In this document: piece by piece, positions 13,101 to 28,100 of the stretch | Layout: each line of letters opens with the position of its first letter | Numbering within the stretch: position 1 is the stretch's first letter | NCBI GenBank assembly: GCA_025617745.1 | Contig: CM046870.1 | Span: 29,655,927-29,719,926 of the forward strand | DNA from: Heliocidaris erythrogramma | Taxonomy: Eukaryota; Echinodermata; Echinoidea; Camarodonta; Echinometridae | Direction of reading: 5' to 3' | DNA length: 64,000 nucleotides | Program-made: the position numbers and the translations under genes | Notes under the pieces: model-generated | Database searches by the model: none | What the model was told of the DNA's origin: nothing | What the model saw: only the letters and a program-made list of their open reading frames with translations

Positions 13101-16100
13101 TCGCTTTATGTACCGTAAAATTACCCATATAAATCGGCCTTCTCTCGTGGGGATTCGAATGCCAAAGCAAGATGAAGTAGAGAAGCCGTCGTCTCACTCT
13201 GAACTTGTTGATATACGGTATTATTAGGAGAAAAAAATCTTAGAAACCAACATCGTGCCGATATGCGATTGTGTTTACCAAGCGCTTCTATTTGAACTTT
13301 TTTTCTTCAGAGACTCGCTCTCTCGGCCATTTCTTGGCAAAAGTTTGGTGTGGGTTTTACCGGAGAGACTCCTTTTATAATTTTGGGGTTTACCTCGGTC
13401 TTTAGTGGCTCCTTGAGTGTATAGAATGGGACTGAGTTTGAGGGCTGGTCCCTGGAGGCGTACCCTGATAATTGGCCTAATTGCGTGTCTGGATATCGGG
13501 TAAAACCTCGGGTCAGCTTCGGGTCATACCGGCTCCCATTGGTGTAAAGTGACTTCCAAAAGGCTTTGCCGCATATTCAAAGCCGAAAAGAATCCCACTC
13601 CTTCCCTTATTCTCTCCCCTAACTTCTTTATTTTCCTTTGATTTTGCAATATCACAATTTTATGGAGTCCTAACAAAGCGGAGAAAGAAGACGGTGGCAT
13701 ACGTTTGATTATTAGCCGGGGTTGTTGGCGAGGATTCTATACGTTTTTTGTGGGTGCTGGGTGTGATAGGGGTATGGTACTTGTAATGTATCTTATTGCA
13801 GGTGCGGTGCTTTGTGGATATCGGATAGGTGAACCGAATATCGTAGAGCGGGAACTTTATCTAAACAGAGCCGATTAGAAAGGATTTCAGGTACGGTTTT
13901 TGAGCCGCGAAGGGCAACCGCTGTGGCACCTATATTCCTTTTGGGGGTATACCGTGTTTTCCCCTTGGGCTGGGTATGACTGATTTCTTCACTTCGTGGT
14001 TTTTTTAATTGCAGCCTGAAGAAGGGAACATGCAGCCGTCTTGGTTGAATCAGCACCAGAGGTCTTGCTTAACTATTGCTACCACGAAATATCATGACTT
14101 TCACTGAAATGTATACTTCACCACCAAATCCAGCACAACGAGAGGCGGCATGCCCTACCCCTTTCATGTCACGTAGAAGCGAAAGTTAATGTTGAATGAA
14201 AACACAGATGTTTATTTCTATGAAAGGAATGATTCGAGTGAATTCCAACTGGCAGTAATATTAACGAGATTATGATTGAGTCACTATAATTTTGATTTTT
14301 TTTTTAAATAAATGCTTTTTAACATTACTATCTTTGAGAATGCCCTCAGTTATTACAATCATGTTCTTGAGATGAAGTTGTGGTATACGTCGATGATTGA
14401 AAAGCAACACTATTTGGGGTTTCCCCGTAGAAAACTTCATGAATCTTTTTGTAGCATTTAATTTGAGTGAACTATTAATTTTATTCTCGTTTATTGTGAA
14501 CAAAATTTATTATGTCCACGAACAGGAACGCCCTTTCAATAAAAGCGAGCACTCTAAACTATACTAAATTAAGTATTTAGTCATTATATTCGGGGGTGAT
14601 ATGAAAAGCTATCACATTTATTTCATATCGCCATACAAATGAATCTTGATGTTTAATGATCACACCATTACCTAATTGCAACAGTAAACAGTCAATATTT
14701 ACACCTACGCATTGATTTTACTGATACATAAATCTGGTCGTGTGAAGGACGCATTTAAAGGGGTATTGATATTAGCTCTGTATTGCAGCTTCATTTCTTC
14801 GAGATCCATGTCATGTGCCGATTTATAACTAAGACGTGAACTGAAAGGCCAAGATATAACATTTAACAAGAAGAAAGAGAGAAAAAACAACTTTTTGCTG
14901 CATTGTAACTCCATTTCCTTGGTACGAGATGTCTCCATTGCTATGATTGCACCGAATGAAAGCTTCGCTTTGATGTGATCTTAAAGAAACGTATAGAGAG
15001 ACGTTTCGACAGGAGAAAAAGGCAAAATCTTGATATACTTCGTGGACATCACGCTTGACTTTACATATTTCCACCCGTGAACTTGTACTGTTTACAACGA
15101 ATGTCTGAAGTCCAATGTGCAATCAGAGTCCGTATCGTGAGTGGGCGTTTTACCACGTTCCAACTCTCAAGATAGAAATGAGAGATCATGTGAAATTTCT
15201 GAGAAACATTGCGAAAACAGTTTTTCCTATTTGTGTGCTTTAGAATTCGGAATGTCAACCTGTGGATTTCTCCAGATGTTGTCATTTGTCGCTAGATGTA
15301 ACGCTGCCCCCCCCCCCCCCCACACACACACTTTTTTGGGGGGAGGGGGAATTTCCATGCTTACTTTTGCCTTTTGGGAGCAGGTTAAAATTTTACCTGT
15401 CGGACCTTACTTTTCCTTGTACGAACATAATGGATGATATTTCATTTATGATTTATGGGGAGGGGGCGATATGGTCGTACGAACATAAATATGCCAACAG
15501 GCAGAGAGCTGGATATTCCCTGATATACCTGTGTGTGGAAGGTTAATACTGTTCTCGCACCAGGGCTTTATGTATCTGCTCTATTATAACAACTCAGTTT
15601 GTAAAACAAATGTCGGCATCTGGTCAAAAGAAACAGTGATCCCTTCAGCACACGATTAACAGTAATCAAAGGATTAGAGCCAACGAGATAATACGAGGCT
15701 GTCCACCACATACGTCATAGCCAGGGAAGTGGAGGTGTTGGACTTCAAAGGATGCAGGCGTGGGCTTGGGGGCAGCAGCCTTCCCCCCCCCCCCGCACGC
15801 ACCCACACACACACACACACACAGAAAAAAATATTGAACTTAGTTAATATCCGGTCAACCGTCACCTCATATTCAGACGGCGATGTGATCCTACACATTT
15901 TCAAATTGCATTTCCATATTAAGTAAAATGTAAAAAAAAATTGTGCTAGCTTGCTTTGCTTGCCCACAAAATGTAGAAACTGGAATGTCGATATTCGTGC
16001 AAGAGATGTAACTGCCACGGTCCCCTCCACTGGCAAAATATTGAAAGCCTTTGGTGCAGTAGCACAAATGGGGATGCTCGCTACGATTCTGAAAGTAATA

Positions 16101-19100
16101 ATGCCTTGTTTCTAAAGAGTGTTCAAAGTCGGCTTGTACAAAACTTGCAATAATGTTATGTTCAGTTCATCATCGATCTTGCATGGAATATATATCTGAT
16201 ATGTCGCATGCTATCTCCGGAACACACTGATGTTTTAAAGTCATAATACAAATAGTGACAAATTAAAGAGCATGCAGTCAACACGGTCCAAAGATAGTGT
16301 CGGCATATCAAAGCAAGGTGACCATTGCTATCTGACCTATGTCAACACATCACAAATGATTTGCTGTTTGGTCTTAACAGGCAAAACTCGACGTCTCTCT
16401 TTCTCTTTCTGACGGTCCTTATCTCCACCATGTTCAATTTGATATGGAAAAATGCATAAACCCATTACAAGGACTACCATGAGAGATTATGCACAGAGCT
16501 CATTTATCCTTCTCATTCTCGTCTGAAAAATATGTCTATCCATTTGTAAAATATTTGTGATACTTTTTCGGGAGATCTCCAAAGTTTTCATAACTTTGAT
16601 CAGAGATATGTGGTAGACACCGAGACAGTTTGCAGGATACTGGTCCTGTGTCTTTCGGACTCCCTTTTGCCATGTCCATTTTGAAGGGATTTGGGGTCAT
16701 ACTGAATTTACGAACAATTTTCCTGAAATTTTCAAGTGAACAAAAATAAACGGCCTCGGATTTTCTTTTGCCAACAGAAATCATAAATGTTTCGAATGGG
16801 ACACCATTACCCCTCATCATCATCCGCCCTGTACAATGAGCATTCAATGATCATCACCGTCATCGTAACGCCCCACCCCTCCCCTTTCTCTTGAGGCGCC
16901 CGTCTATGTTTTCATGGGACTTCCCTAGGCTCATTACACCAGCACCTTGTTGATAGAGGCACATTACGATGCGTTTACCGTCAACAAAGCTTGACTGATA
17001 ACGGCGGTATATCAAAGACTAGGTGTGAATCTAAGTCCATTACCTGTCAGTGATGTATATACTGTCATGGTAGTCTCAGTGTCGAGACCTACTTAGCGAA
17101 GATAGCTGGAGTAAGCCTTCCTCGGTAATCAATGGTGTATCCATTTATAGGATGGGGCCGGCTTCCCCTCCCCTTGTTTGAATGGTAACAAAACTGTGAA
17201 TGAATTACGGTATGCCTATATCATAATATACAGAGTTGGCCAGGTTCATCCTACATCTTCCCAATCATGCCTTTGCAGGGGACATCGTCGACCCTCCCCC
17301 CCCCCCCCCGAAAAAAAATCTTGAAATTCCATTCGTGTTTTGTATGCAGAGTGGAGTAGGCTACTGATAAAACTAATTGGACGGGTATATTAACGATACA
17401 TGTACAAAATAGCATTCACATGTGATGATTGGAAGCATTTCGACAGATTTTGGGTAGGGACTCGTTCGTATTCATGGTATCGGTGAATGGCTTTTTCATT
17501 TTACTCATGATAATTATATGCAAGAAAGAACTTGAATTCAAAAGTTATCCCTCTGCACAGAATACCACAGAACTTTTGGTTGGATTTGAAGGCAAACAGA
17601 CCATTTGCTTTGAGAAGTGAGCAAAATTTTGTCAGAAATACCATCGAAATATCTTTCGTTGGTTTCTGTTTCTAAAACCCCTCGACTGAAATCAAAGTGG
17701 TATAATAACATTAACATCCGCCTGGAGACACTCTCCCCACTAAAGAGCAAATTACACGCCTGATATCGACACACTCCAGAATTCGTGGTCGCAAGCTTTC
17801 CACAGCAAATGCACCAAATATGAAGAATGAAATTGATGTGTATTTGATCGGCAAATATCGAGGTAAATATACACACCGGCGTCAATAGATTGGGGAACCC
17901 TGAGCTCTTTTTTTTTTCGTTGGAAGTTCTTGACACAGAACCGAATCAAAAGGGTCTTCTTGACCCCATTGGTTAAGGAAATAAACTTATACTTTATAGA
18001 AGAAACACTTTTTTTGATCAAGTTGACATAGACCAGAAAAGAGGGAAAGAATGTTGGCGCGTGTGAAAAGATATTGCGACCTCGTGGATAAAAATAAATG
18101 GTTTGATTAATTTCATGAGATAAGTAGTAGAAAGTTGGCATCTGCTGATTGTACTTGATTGATGATGTTAACGTCTTAATTTGACATTGAAATGAGTGTT
18201 TTCTCCGCTAGAATTTTATAATTGAAAGGTTTTTGTTTCAAATTTAGGCCTGTTTTGTGTCAATTGGGTTATAGGTTGAATTAAATGTAGCTCCATAAAT
18301 GATTGTCAACGAGATGTCCAAACTGTCATAGCTTAGCTTTGGCTTGACTGGAAGATGTATTTTCCGCGTGATATTTTTCACGGATATACAAAATGATGAT
18401 ATGGAATTCTGTAACCACGTTCAGAAATCAGTTGTCATTGGTTGTAGACCCCCCCCCCCCCCCCCCGGTCCCATTCTCTTTCTGCATAGGTCTCTTGAAT
18501 TCATCGTGCTGGTATCTTCCTATATACCAGGAACCCAGTTACTACACCTTTATTGTGAGTGACATAATGGAGATTTATGTCTTGCCAGAGGATAGTGCCG
18601 CTACGGGGACTCGAATCGCGAAGCACTGATTTCCAGCCCGATTACGTATCCTCTAGACACGATACCTCTGCTCTAAGGTGTGGCATGATATTGGGTCCAG
18701 GGTTGATATTGCCGCAGTTGAATTAATTGTCACCTGAACATTGGCATTATAGAACTAGAAGTAAAATTATTGAAAATCATTCTCCAAATTGAACACAATC
18801 ATGACAAGAAGGAGGAATCACATGCCTACATCATGTGTGATGTCAAGACTTTGCAAAGGTGATGCATGAGTAACATACATGTTCTTTGCCCATTATCAAA
18901 CTATTTATAGAAGTGATGGTAATTGGATATTCGCTCTTCATGTGATATTCGAAACGTTGAGCAAAACAGGAAAGTCATTTGCTTCGATGTCACACCGAGA
19001 AGGCCGATGCCAGACCGACAACAGACCGAACATGAAAATGCATTGACACCAATGGCTAAGAATCGTCGGTTTGGCGGTGTGACTGTGGCATAGCCGCTGT

Positions 19101-22100
19101 ATCATCAGACTGGCAAGCTTCAACCACAAGACCTTGCTGAATGTGACCCGACATTGTCAGTCAGTGTATTGGTATGAACCAGGAAGGGGGGCATTTCATC
19201 AAGTGTCATGTTGGTGATATTTACCGACAAATGTGCTCTCAGCCAATCAGGTGCAATGATTTCAGTAGCTTATAACAGTTATTGCAACTTGTCATTGATG
19301 ACAAGTTTTATGAAACAGGGCCCTGGTTACCCGGATATACTGTTTCTTCTGGGTTTGTTGAATGCATCATTACGGAGTCATGTAGCGGACACATGTTGCT
19401 AGGCAACCATTTCACATATCCCAAATTTTACCATTCTGAAATTTGTTATACTTCAGATGCCTGCGGAAAGTGAAAATGCATGTCTTTGAACGATGTGTTT
19501 GTGTTCACGTGATACGGGTATGGTGGGTTAGGGTAGCTGTTTTTGATTGAATTTAAGTGTTTATGGTCTTTTCATCGACATATTCTGATGACAAATGACA
19601 GTGTACTTCATCCAAGTGTGGTAAATGTTTATTTCTATACAGCTCACTTATAGAAGGTAGAGGTTTGCATGGTGGTACTGATAACGTGGAGAAGGCTTAC
19701 GGTTCACCATGTGGTTAGTCCTGAAAAGGACTATTGAGTAAGAAGAATAGTCTTCTTAATAGAGACTACTCAATAGTCCTTTTCAGGACTAACCACAACC
19801 GTAAGCCTTCTCCACGGAACTCACTTATATTCATTAAATAAATTTCGTCTCATTGCCCAATCATATTTAGATGAGTAATACCATAATTAATCACGTGAAT
19901 ATCTTTGTTCTATTTCCCTTTGCTACATGACTGTAAGTTCCCATAACGTCCGGAAGGGCATGAAGGGAGAAAGACCAGATTTTAATTGACCTCAGTGTCA
20001 TGACTTTCTCCATGAATCTCTCGGTATCTAATGTGGGTGTCTACCTCCCTTTCTGACATACCAGAAACCAAACAGTGAAGCTCCAAGGAAAATAATAGAA
20101 AATGACAATTCATTACAATTGACCTTTGTAATGACTCATTAATTATATCGTCACGTTTTTGGTAATTATGAAAGGTGAATGCACTTTGTAATTGCCACTT
20201 TACAGGGTCTTACGTAGGGCATCGCTTGGTTGAAAATGAATAAAATCATTGCAGTCATAAGATCACAAATCAAGACAGGAGGTAATGGTGAAATTCAATG
20301 TCGCCTGGTCTCGAACAAAGTTCGTAGAATTACCAGCGTGCACACATTATAAATTATTAGTCAGAAATGTGGATTTTTTGGGGGGAGCATTTTTGCATTT
20401 TCAAACAGTTCCACTTCTGGTTATAGCAGATATATATGGTGTCAAAAGTGGATATGAGAAAAAGCAGAGACAAAATACATGTAGATTTTTACCAATTAAA
20501 GCAGAAAATGCGTTACCATGAAGAAATATTAATACTGATAATAATAATCTTTGTAATAATGACAATAATAATAACATTCATAAAGAGCTATATTACCATA
20601 TTTCGAATCATCGATATAATCGCTTTGAGAAACAAAATTGTCTCGGAGAAGTGATTTTTACTGTGTGTTAGTATACAGATTCTAAATTATACTGCCTTTT
20701 ACACAAATATATAAAAAAAATTATACTGCCTTTTCATTACACAGGACACATTTCGGAAGACACCATTGCCTGGCAAAAATATGAAGAATACAAAAACATG
20801 TCATCACCTTCGGGAATTACCTCAATACCTTCAATTTCTTTTTGTGGTCATGAGCTCTAGGCTAGGTAGAAGTAGCCCTCTAAATGACATTGAATAAAGC
20901 GTGGGAATATATAATATCCTAACATTCATACAAAATCCTAAACGTTTCATTGCTGCGATCACTGTGCAATATCTTGTTTGTTGCACGCGCTAAACCATTT
21001 CCGTTGACCCATGAATGTGGTTAGTTGTAAATACCTTGTGTTGTCTAGTGCATCTGTGTGGTGTAACTTTAATTTGCACATGTATCCGAGTGTAAAAGAA
21101 AATATCAAAAATTCAGAGAACAATGTTTAGCTCGGGTTATAAAAGCTGTTAAGAAGTATCACGCCAAACACGAGTGATATATATTCGTTAAGACCTATAC
21201 ATGTACACAAACATAACTTTTGAATTATTCACGATATCAATGCAAAAGTAGGTCATACGGTAAACACTATAAATTTTGCTTCTATGGGATGTAAATTGTG
21301 CGAATACACAATTAAATGTTGTTTTTCATAAATATATATATTTTTATTATATTGTTCTCTTCTTTTTCTTTGGTGTTTTTTCATTTTCTTTTTTTTTGAT
21401 ATATTTTTATGAAAGGGCTGCTTTATTGAATTTGAAATATGACAGAAACTAAAGTTTTAATGGGTATAATATACGACAATCGACGCTTTAACAACAATCA
21501 TAATTCACCTAAGAACATTTGAGGAAAACATGTTGTTGTGTCCAGGGAAGAATGTTTACAATGTTATTGAACACAACCATTCTAGTTAACATGGCATCAT
21601 ACATCCAATGATTCACTTGATTTCATATGAACAAACATGTGTTTTACAAGCAATTCACAATCCACTGGCAACAGAATACCGTTTCTTATTTTTCCATTGC
21701 ATACTTATACAATGACCCGTGTATGTACCACGCTATGCTATATATATTTCATCCCATCCTCGTCTCATTGTAAGTTAATACAAAAACCCTTTTTGTTCGG
21801 AATGAATAGTAATTGACTCGACTTGACTTTTCAGTCAATATACCTGTCGCTTGCTCGGGTCGGTGGAACAAGAATTCGCTGCTCCCAATCTCGTAAATCT
21901 TCTCCCAAATGCTCTCATCTGTGTCGCAGGCGGGAAATTGAAGTCCCCGTATCGTCTGCTCTGCCGAGAGTAAGAATGTGTGTTAAAGGATGTCAGTTAA
22001 CATCCTTCTTGCTCTATAACCAGATTGTAATTATCATTAGTAAGCTGGATGGTATAATGCTGTTAACTATGTTTCTCGCGTATGAAAGGATGAAGCAATC

Positions 22101-25100
22101 TCGATGAAACATTATATACTCGGGAGAGGGGTTAATGATGCCAAATGCGAGGGCGTTCTAACTCTATAAAGTGCATGGTAGAACTCCTTGTAATCATGAC
22201 AACGTATCTCGTGCACACCAGTATCGCATCCCCACATCCGTTTATCTCAAAACCCTATCTTGCTTCACATGCACCCTTTCTCTTTTGTGACATTACTATT
22301 CGTAAATTTAGTCAAGGATTTAATTCTTATGATATAATTCATTCATTTTCTTTTGTCAAGACTAAACGTCGAGAACCTTTTTCTCGAAACTTTTGAGAAT
22401 ATCTATATCGGCTTTGTCAAAATGCTAAATAATATACCTTGCATTAACGAAGGCCCGTAGATTAGAGAGAATAGCTTACATTTTGTTTGTTCTGTCTTCT
22501 TTTAAACTAGCTAGCGGTGAATGCCTTCAACTAGCTGAGAAGCAGCGATGCCGAAATCGTTTATGGCCTCGAAGTGGACGACGACGATGCGACATCAACT
22601 TTCTACCCCTCGTCTACTCCCCCTTCGACGAGGTTTGTTATTTTTTTACTTTGAAAGAATTCTTGTTAGCTAAAGCAAATGAGTTTGTCCGTTTAAAAAA
22701 AAAATATTTATGACTATAGCAAAGTTATAACTACACATTCAATAACAACGTTAATATTTTTAGGAGGAAAATATTGTACCACTTGATCTCCATTTTAAGG
22801 TATATGATACTTGAATAATTATGACATAGGCACTATTATGCTTATGAAAAACGTAATTTGGGGTTGTAGTTTCCCGTCGAGTACTGATTTCTGCGTGCAC
22901 GGAATTGTTCAACTTTTGTATTCAGGTCTGAATTTTCGCTATACATTTATGTTTAGCTCTATTCTGCCCATTTAGACAATTTAGATTGCAAACAGAAATT
23001 CATTTTCGGACGACGTATACCATTAGGTTTTCTACGCAATATAAACTAAATAACTAGATAGACTAAGCTTTTTTTAGTATACTTTAAAACCCGGTTTATA
23101 TCGTCTGTTTTCAAGAAGGACCGTAATGTCTTTTATGTTTCTCATTAATCCACTCTATTCAAGTCTATAAAAGCTCCGTGAACCTCGATTTAATCCCATT
23201 TTCAAAGACTTGCGCGCGTTGGCCAATTCACACCTCCCTTAAGTTGATACTACTTGCTTTTTGTAGGAAAGCTGTTATAATCTCCATTAAATGGATTGGA
23301 GCCGATATTTAAGTCAGTGTCTGAGTCATGACAGTTACTTAAAGTTGGTCATTGGATTGATAAAAATGGCGTCTAAAGCTTGACCGAATTTATGACCCCC
23401 TTCTTTGCAGAACTCTGTTTGAGTAGGTCCTGATCATAACAGACTTAAGACGAACTCCGAATTTTAGTCCAATGTTCTTAGAAATGCTGAATGGTGTCAG
23501 TAGTCGGACCCTGTGAATGTCAAATAGTTTTGTTTGTAAACAAGATAGTGTAGTAAATAACAACACTGTAGATTGACAAATGGTTATAGTGTATTTAATA
23601 GCACTATCAATTAGACGTTAGATATACGCTTGTATAGCGGGGATGCCAGTTTTCAGGCAAAAGCCTTTATTCAGATGTCAGGCCCTTGCAAGTCTTTTCG
23701 TGTCATTTTTCAAGTTTTTTTTTCTAGGGTACAAAAAGAGCTTATTGTAGGTTATTGTCAGACCCTCTTAAATTCTCTCTGGCATCCATGCTGTTGATAA
23801 AGTACTGACTGGACAGAATTTCGTACGGTTGGTCGCAGTGCAAAACAAAGTTGAAAAAAATCAATAATTTTACTTTTGAAAGAGTTGTCAATATTGTCTA
23901 TAGAAATGGATAACCCTTCAATAGCCTGAAAAAAGGGTTGAACACTTGGACACATATTTGATATATTTTCCGATTTCTCGCAAACAGTTCATTTTAAGGG
24001 TTTATTAAACGATGTACTTTAGCGAAGAATCACTGAACCTTGCAATGGCAAGAAGAAATATAATTGAATTTGTTTTTATTAGAAACCTGAAGTGTTTTTT
24101 AAAGTAGCACGTAACCTTAATTATGAACAATTCTTTGAATAGTTTTTATTTTCTTATTCGTGCATTATCATGTGGTTATCGACACGATTTTGTTTATAAT
24201 GTAATTAAAATTATCTTTACTATTTGATGCTACCGCCATATGTCTAAAAGATCAGATATTAATCGGCGAGTCAGACGTAATTGTCCTCTAAATTGCCAAA
24301 TTGAATGATGTATGATCTTTATCCCTTCAAAATAGGGGTGAATACCATAAAGAGTGCTATATACAGGTGTGGACTTTTTTATTCGAATAGTTTCGTCAAA
24401 TGTTTAATGAGTCGCAGGTATGATTGTGGAGTATAACGAGTAAAGATATTTTCAGGTATAGATTCAAAGGATCCCGCTAAATGATTATTAGTAAATCACA
24501 GGTGTGATCTCGGAGTTATAAAAGGGTAAAGAGCTGTTTTCAGGCATAGGTTGAAAGGGTCCCGCAAACGTTAAGAAGCCGGTATGGTCATGGAGTTGTA
24601 AAGAGTAGATAGATATATTTCTCAGGTATTGATTCAAAGGGTCCCGCCACATGAACATCACATGTATGATTATGATCATGGAGTAGAGACATGTAATTAT
24701 TTTCAGGTGATCAAAGTGGTAACAAAGAAGATTCCGTGGGAAAACTATGAGATGAGCCAATTTCGTATCGCATGAGAAAGATGGAAATTATTGTAAACAT
24801 TCCAATAAAAATTGTAGTTAAAAACGTATCTATAACTCATCTTCGCAAGTTAGTTTTGATTTCTTTTTTCCCTACTTACTATGTTTCCTCATGTATTTGT
24901 CTTTCCTCGGGCTAATTTCATTTATTTTAATTTTTTTATTTAATTATTATTCTGGGGGCTGTGTTGTGTACTTTTTCTAAAAAGATGTACATAAGATGGG
25001 GGTGGGGGCCATTTCACGAAAATAAGGTACGAGTGGTCCAGGGTGCTTCTTTGTACCTCAGATTTAATGGAATTAATGGAACCATCTATTTTATTGGAGA

Positions 25101-28100
25101 GTGTTACTACGAAAGATGCTTCAAATATATACGAAAAAGAAATACTGCTCATTTGAAATGTTCCGGAGGCCCGCAGTTTGTTTGGTGTTTTTTTTTTAGT
25201 TTTTTTTTTATAAATAAACTATATGTTAAAGTGTGTTTAGGTAATTAATAAAAGTGTATCGATCGGTTTGATGAAACTCAGAAGGGGTAGGAGTGAGAAG
25301 GCCGGATTCGTTCTTGCTGAGTTTTTTTTAAATCAGCGCGCTTCAAGGATGCTCACATTCTTTAAACAAATGTATTGGAATATTTAGTGGATGATGGAAT
25401 ATTTCTTATGCTTCACGGAAAGATAGATCGAAGCTCCGCCCTTGATGTTCATCTTTGATAAAGCATTGAACTCTCACAACTCGAGTACAAGTTAGAAGTT
25501 TGGAAAATCAACAGTCTGGCATTTGACTCGGTACGTGTCAAGGGCGAATATTTTCCAAAGTTCTCTTGGATTAATATCATCATCAAGGTATGAGAAGTGT
25601 CATTGAGGGTTGGTATCCAGCATGGAGATCAATTTTGCATTCAGGGCATGAACTGATAGCGGTATATACTCACCAACATCTTCCTTCTCTCCTTTTCTCC
25701 TCTCCTGCATTGTTCTCCGTGTTTCCCCCAGCAGAAAATTGCGAAAATAATGGGGCGCAGGTCGGATGGCATTTTGTTCATTGCTTCGATGTGAATAGTA
25801 GTAATGCAATTCGGTATTCTCTCGAATCAATTGAGCATGGATATTGTAAAGAAAGGGCAGTTTAAATAGCAGAAGAGGAAAGCGAAGTAACAAAACAGCG
25901 GTGAGCGGAGATCAAAGAGAACGAACCGCCGAGACTGGCGGTGCGCTCTTTGATCTTTGCCTACCAATAGACCGACTCGACATACAGCTATTCTAATAGC
26001 TACGTTAGCGCTCGACGCATTTTAAAGGGTGTTAAGAAAAGGGATGTTTAACCTCTATTATACTCCTCTATCAAAGATACAAAAACCCAACTGTTACAAA
26101 TTCTATAGATCTCTTTCTGCCAATTGAAAGGCGCTTTTTTAATGAAATGTCAGAATCGCATTATACGTCCATTTGAAAATAGATGTATTTTTTGTTTCGC
26201 CTGGAAGCTCGCTCTGTCATTTTATTAGTTATAGACTTTTTTCATTTTATCTGACTCCTTCTTAACATGCACTTGTATTTCTTTTAAACTTAGTTTGGAG
26301 ACGTTTAAAATCACGTAGGTTTTCCGAAGTTGATTGGAATCGTCCATAAAAAAAGAAGAAAAAAATCTTCCGAAACTGTAAATCTCTATTACTCCAATCT
26401 GATGTATCTATTCGTCGAACTGTGAAATTAAAAAGAGATTCTAGCGAAGCTATCTGGTACCCCCATCACTCGCATACCGGGGAACTGCACGATCTACTTT
26501 ATTTTTATTTCGATCTTTTCGGGTGAAATCAAACAACGTTTAGCACTAAATAGCGATCTCTTAATAGCATACCAATAGTTCTATCTCTCTAAATGCTACC
26601 TCGTAAAACAAACGCGAAACTATACCGTCGTCTGAGCCAAGAACGTGTTTATGTCCATCTCACATACAAACTAGTAATTTTATGCCCCTATGAAACATTT
26701 TCTTCCCCGCTTTGATGTTTCCCGCCGAGCCGTCAAAGCTGAGCTCGTACAAGAAGCCGGAAAAAGATCTCGGGGTTATTTAACTCGAACTGCTTCAATT
26801 ATTTAGGTATCATTTTAAATTTGGAATGCAATTCCTGGCTATGAGTCCTTCCCATGCATACACAATATTCTCCAGACAAGTTTCTCTTGGTGATGCCGTA
26901 ATGTAATTGTTCTAGAGTGCGAGATATAGTTGAGCCAGAGTTCACTTACAATTTTATATTTGATATGGTGTCGTGTCCTGGTTTTCCCTAGAGAGGATAG
27001 TTTACATTTTTCTATTTAAAGATATTGTAAAAACGTCATTTGGGCTCCATCAAAGGTGACGAGTGTATCGAAACATTCAGCAATGAAAATACATGAACTC
27101 AAGTCGTATGTCAACATCATGTTACCAATATTTGTGTTTATATAAAAGGTAATTTTTACTTAACTTGCCAAGGACGGTGTTGCCTTCTAATTCTCTCTTC
27201 AAATGGCGCTTTGAAACACACTCAAAAAAATGGGCCGAAGTTATGAAATTCTGTTCTCTAAGTCGTGGTATGAGTTTGAACCAAATGAATGATTTTGGTG
27301 ATACCACCATACATGTAGTATTTTAGAAGTAAAAAAAGATACTGGTTAGAATTGCCCAACATGACGGCAATTATGATTGTGTGCGACCACCTTTGGGCAA
27401 TCTTATAGCCATCTATGGTAACGGTTTGCCCAATGACTCCAAATTGAGTGAGCAAAAAAAATCACCCGAGTTGGGCGTTTGCCAAAAGTTGGTCGGACAT
27501 ATAAAGTACCCTCAAGTTGCGTGATTTTTCTTGTACACAATAGTTTTGACAGGTATGAATCTAAATGTCAATTTTTTTCAATGTCAATCTTTTTCCAAGT
27601 CGATCGAGTTTTTTACCATTTTTTTTTAACTTTTATTTTATTCCTTATTTTCTTTGCATCGTACAGACAAGAGAACAGCATCTTGTGTGCCGAGATGATG
27701 CTATCCTAGGATTCGGCTCATGCCCGACATATCGCAGTGATGCAGCCAACTACTCAACAAACTGTGAACTGAATAAGAACACAAGGCGGTGTGAGCTGCC
27801 CTCTTTGAAGGTAAAATATTAACTATATCACTATCAAATAAAAAGGGATGTGGTCATGTGCCCGGTCCGCCCCTTTTTTCAAACCCAAATTTATAAAGTT
27901 ATTTAATATGCAAGACATAGTAATCAGCTGGAATTAACTAATGATTGAAAGACTTGAACATTTTACCCCAAAAAAGTGTTATTAATATGATTTTGATAAG
28001 TTTCAAGAGGATTTTGATGATTAATTTCAGAATTACATTGTATGAGGTTTGTTTTTCTCTGTGTATATTATGAAGGTTTCAGTAATCTTTCAGAAGTTTC

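Larger units (their letters stand above)
10186..22510 (+). other. Intron 1 of gene 1 (12.3 kb)
   Basis: No exon-like open segment with matching splice phases was seen. It contains poly(C)/(G) tracts near 10699, 10729, 11987, 12560, 15306, 15783, 17296 and 18449, a CT run at 11632-11650, a CA run at 15804-15823, a miniature element at 19185-19323 and a foldback at 19685-19816. The rest looks like unique AT-rich sequence. Confidence 0.6.
22633..27666 (+). other. Intron 2 of gene 1 (5 kb)
   Basis: AT-rich, without recognised genes. It holds a degenerate tandem repeat at 24414-24710 and a short perfect-stem hairpin at 25909-25956. It ends with a pyrimidine-rich tract before exon 3. Confidence 0.6.

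Noticed and set aside
13793-14056. 87-codon - strand frame in intron 1 of gene 1
   Set aside because: No recognised family, no splice partners; consistent with chance in this length of DNA.
10186-22510. Idea that exon 1 of gene 1 belongs to a separate gene because of the 12-kb intron
   Set aside because: Exon 1 has no in-frame terminus of its own, its donor phase matches exon 2, and its signal-like start suits the secreted character of the later exons. Not excluded, but the single-gene model is simpler.
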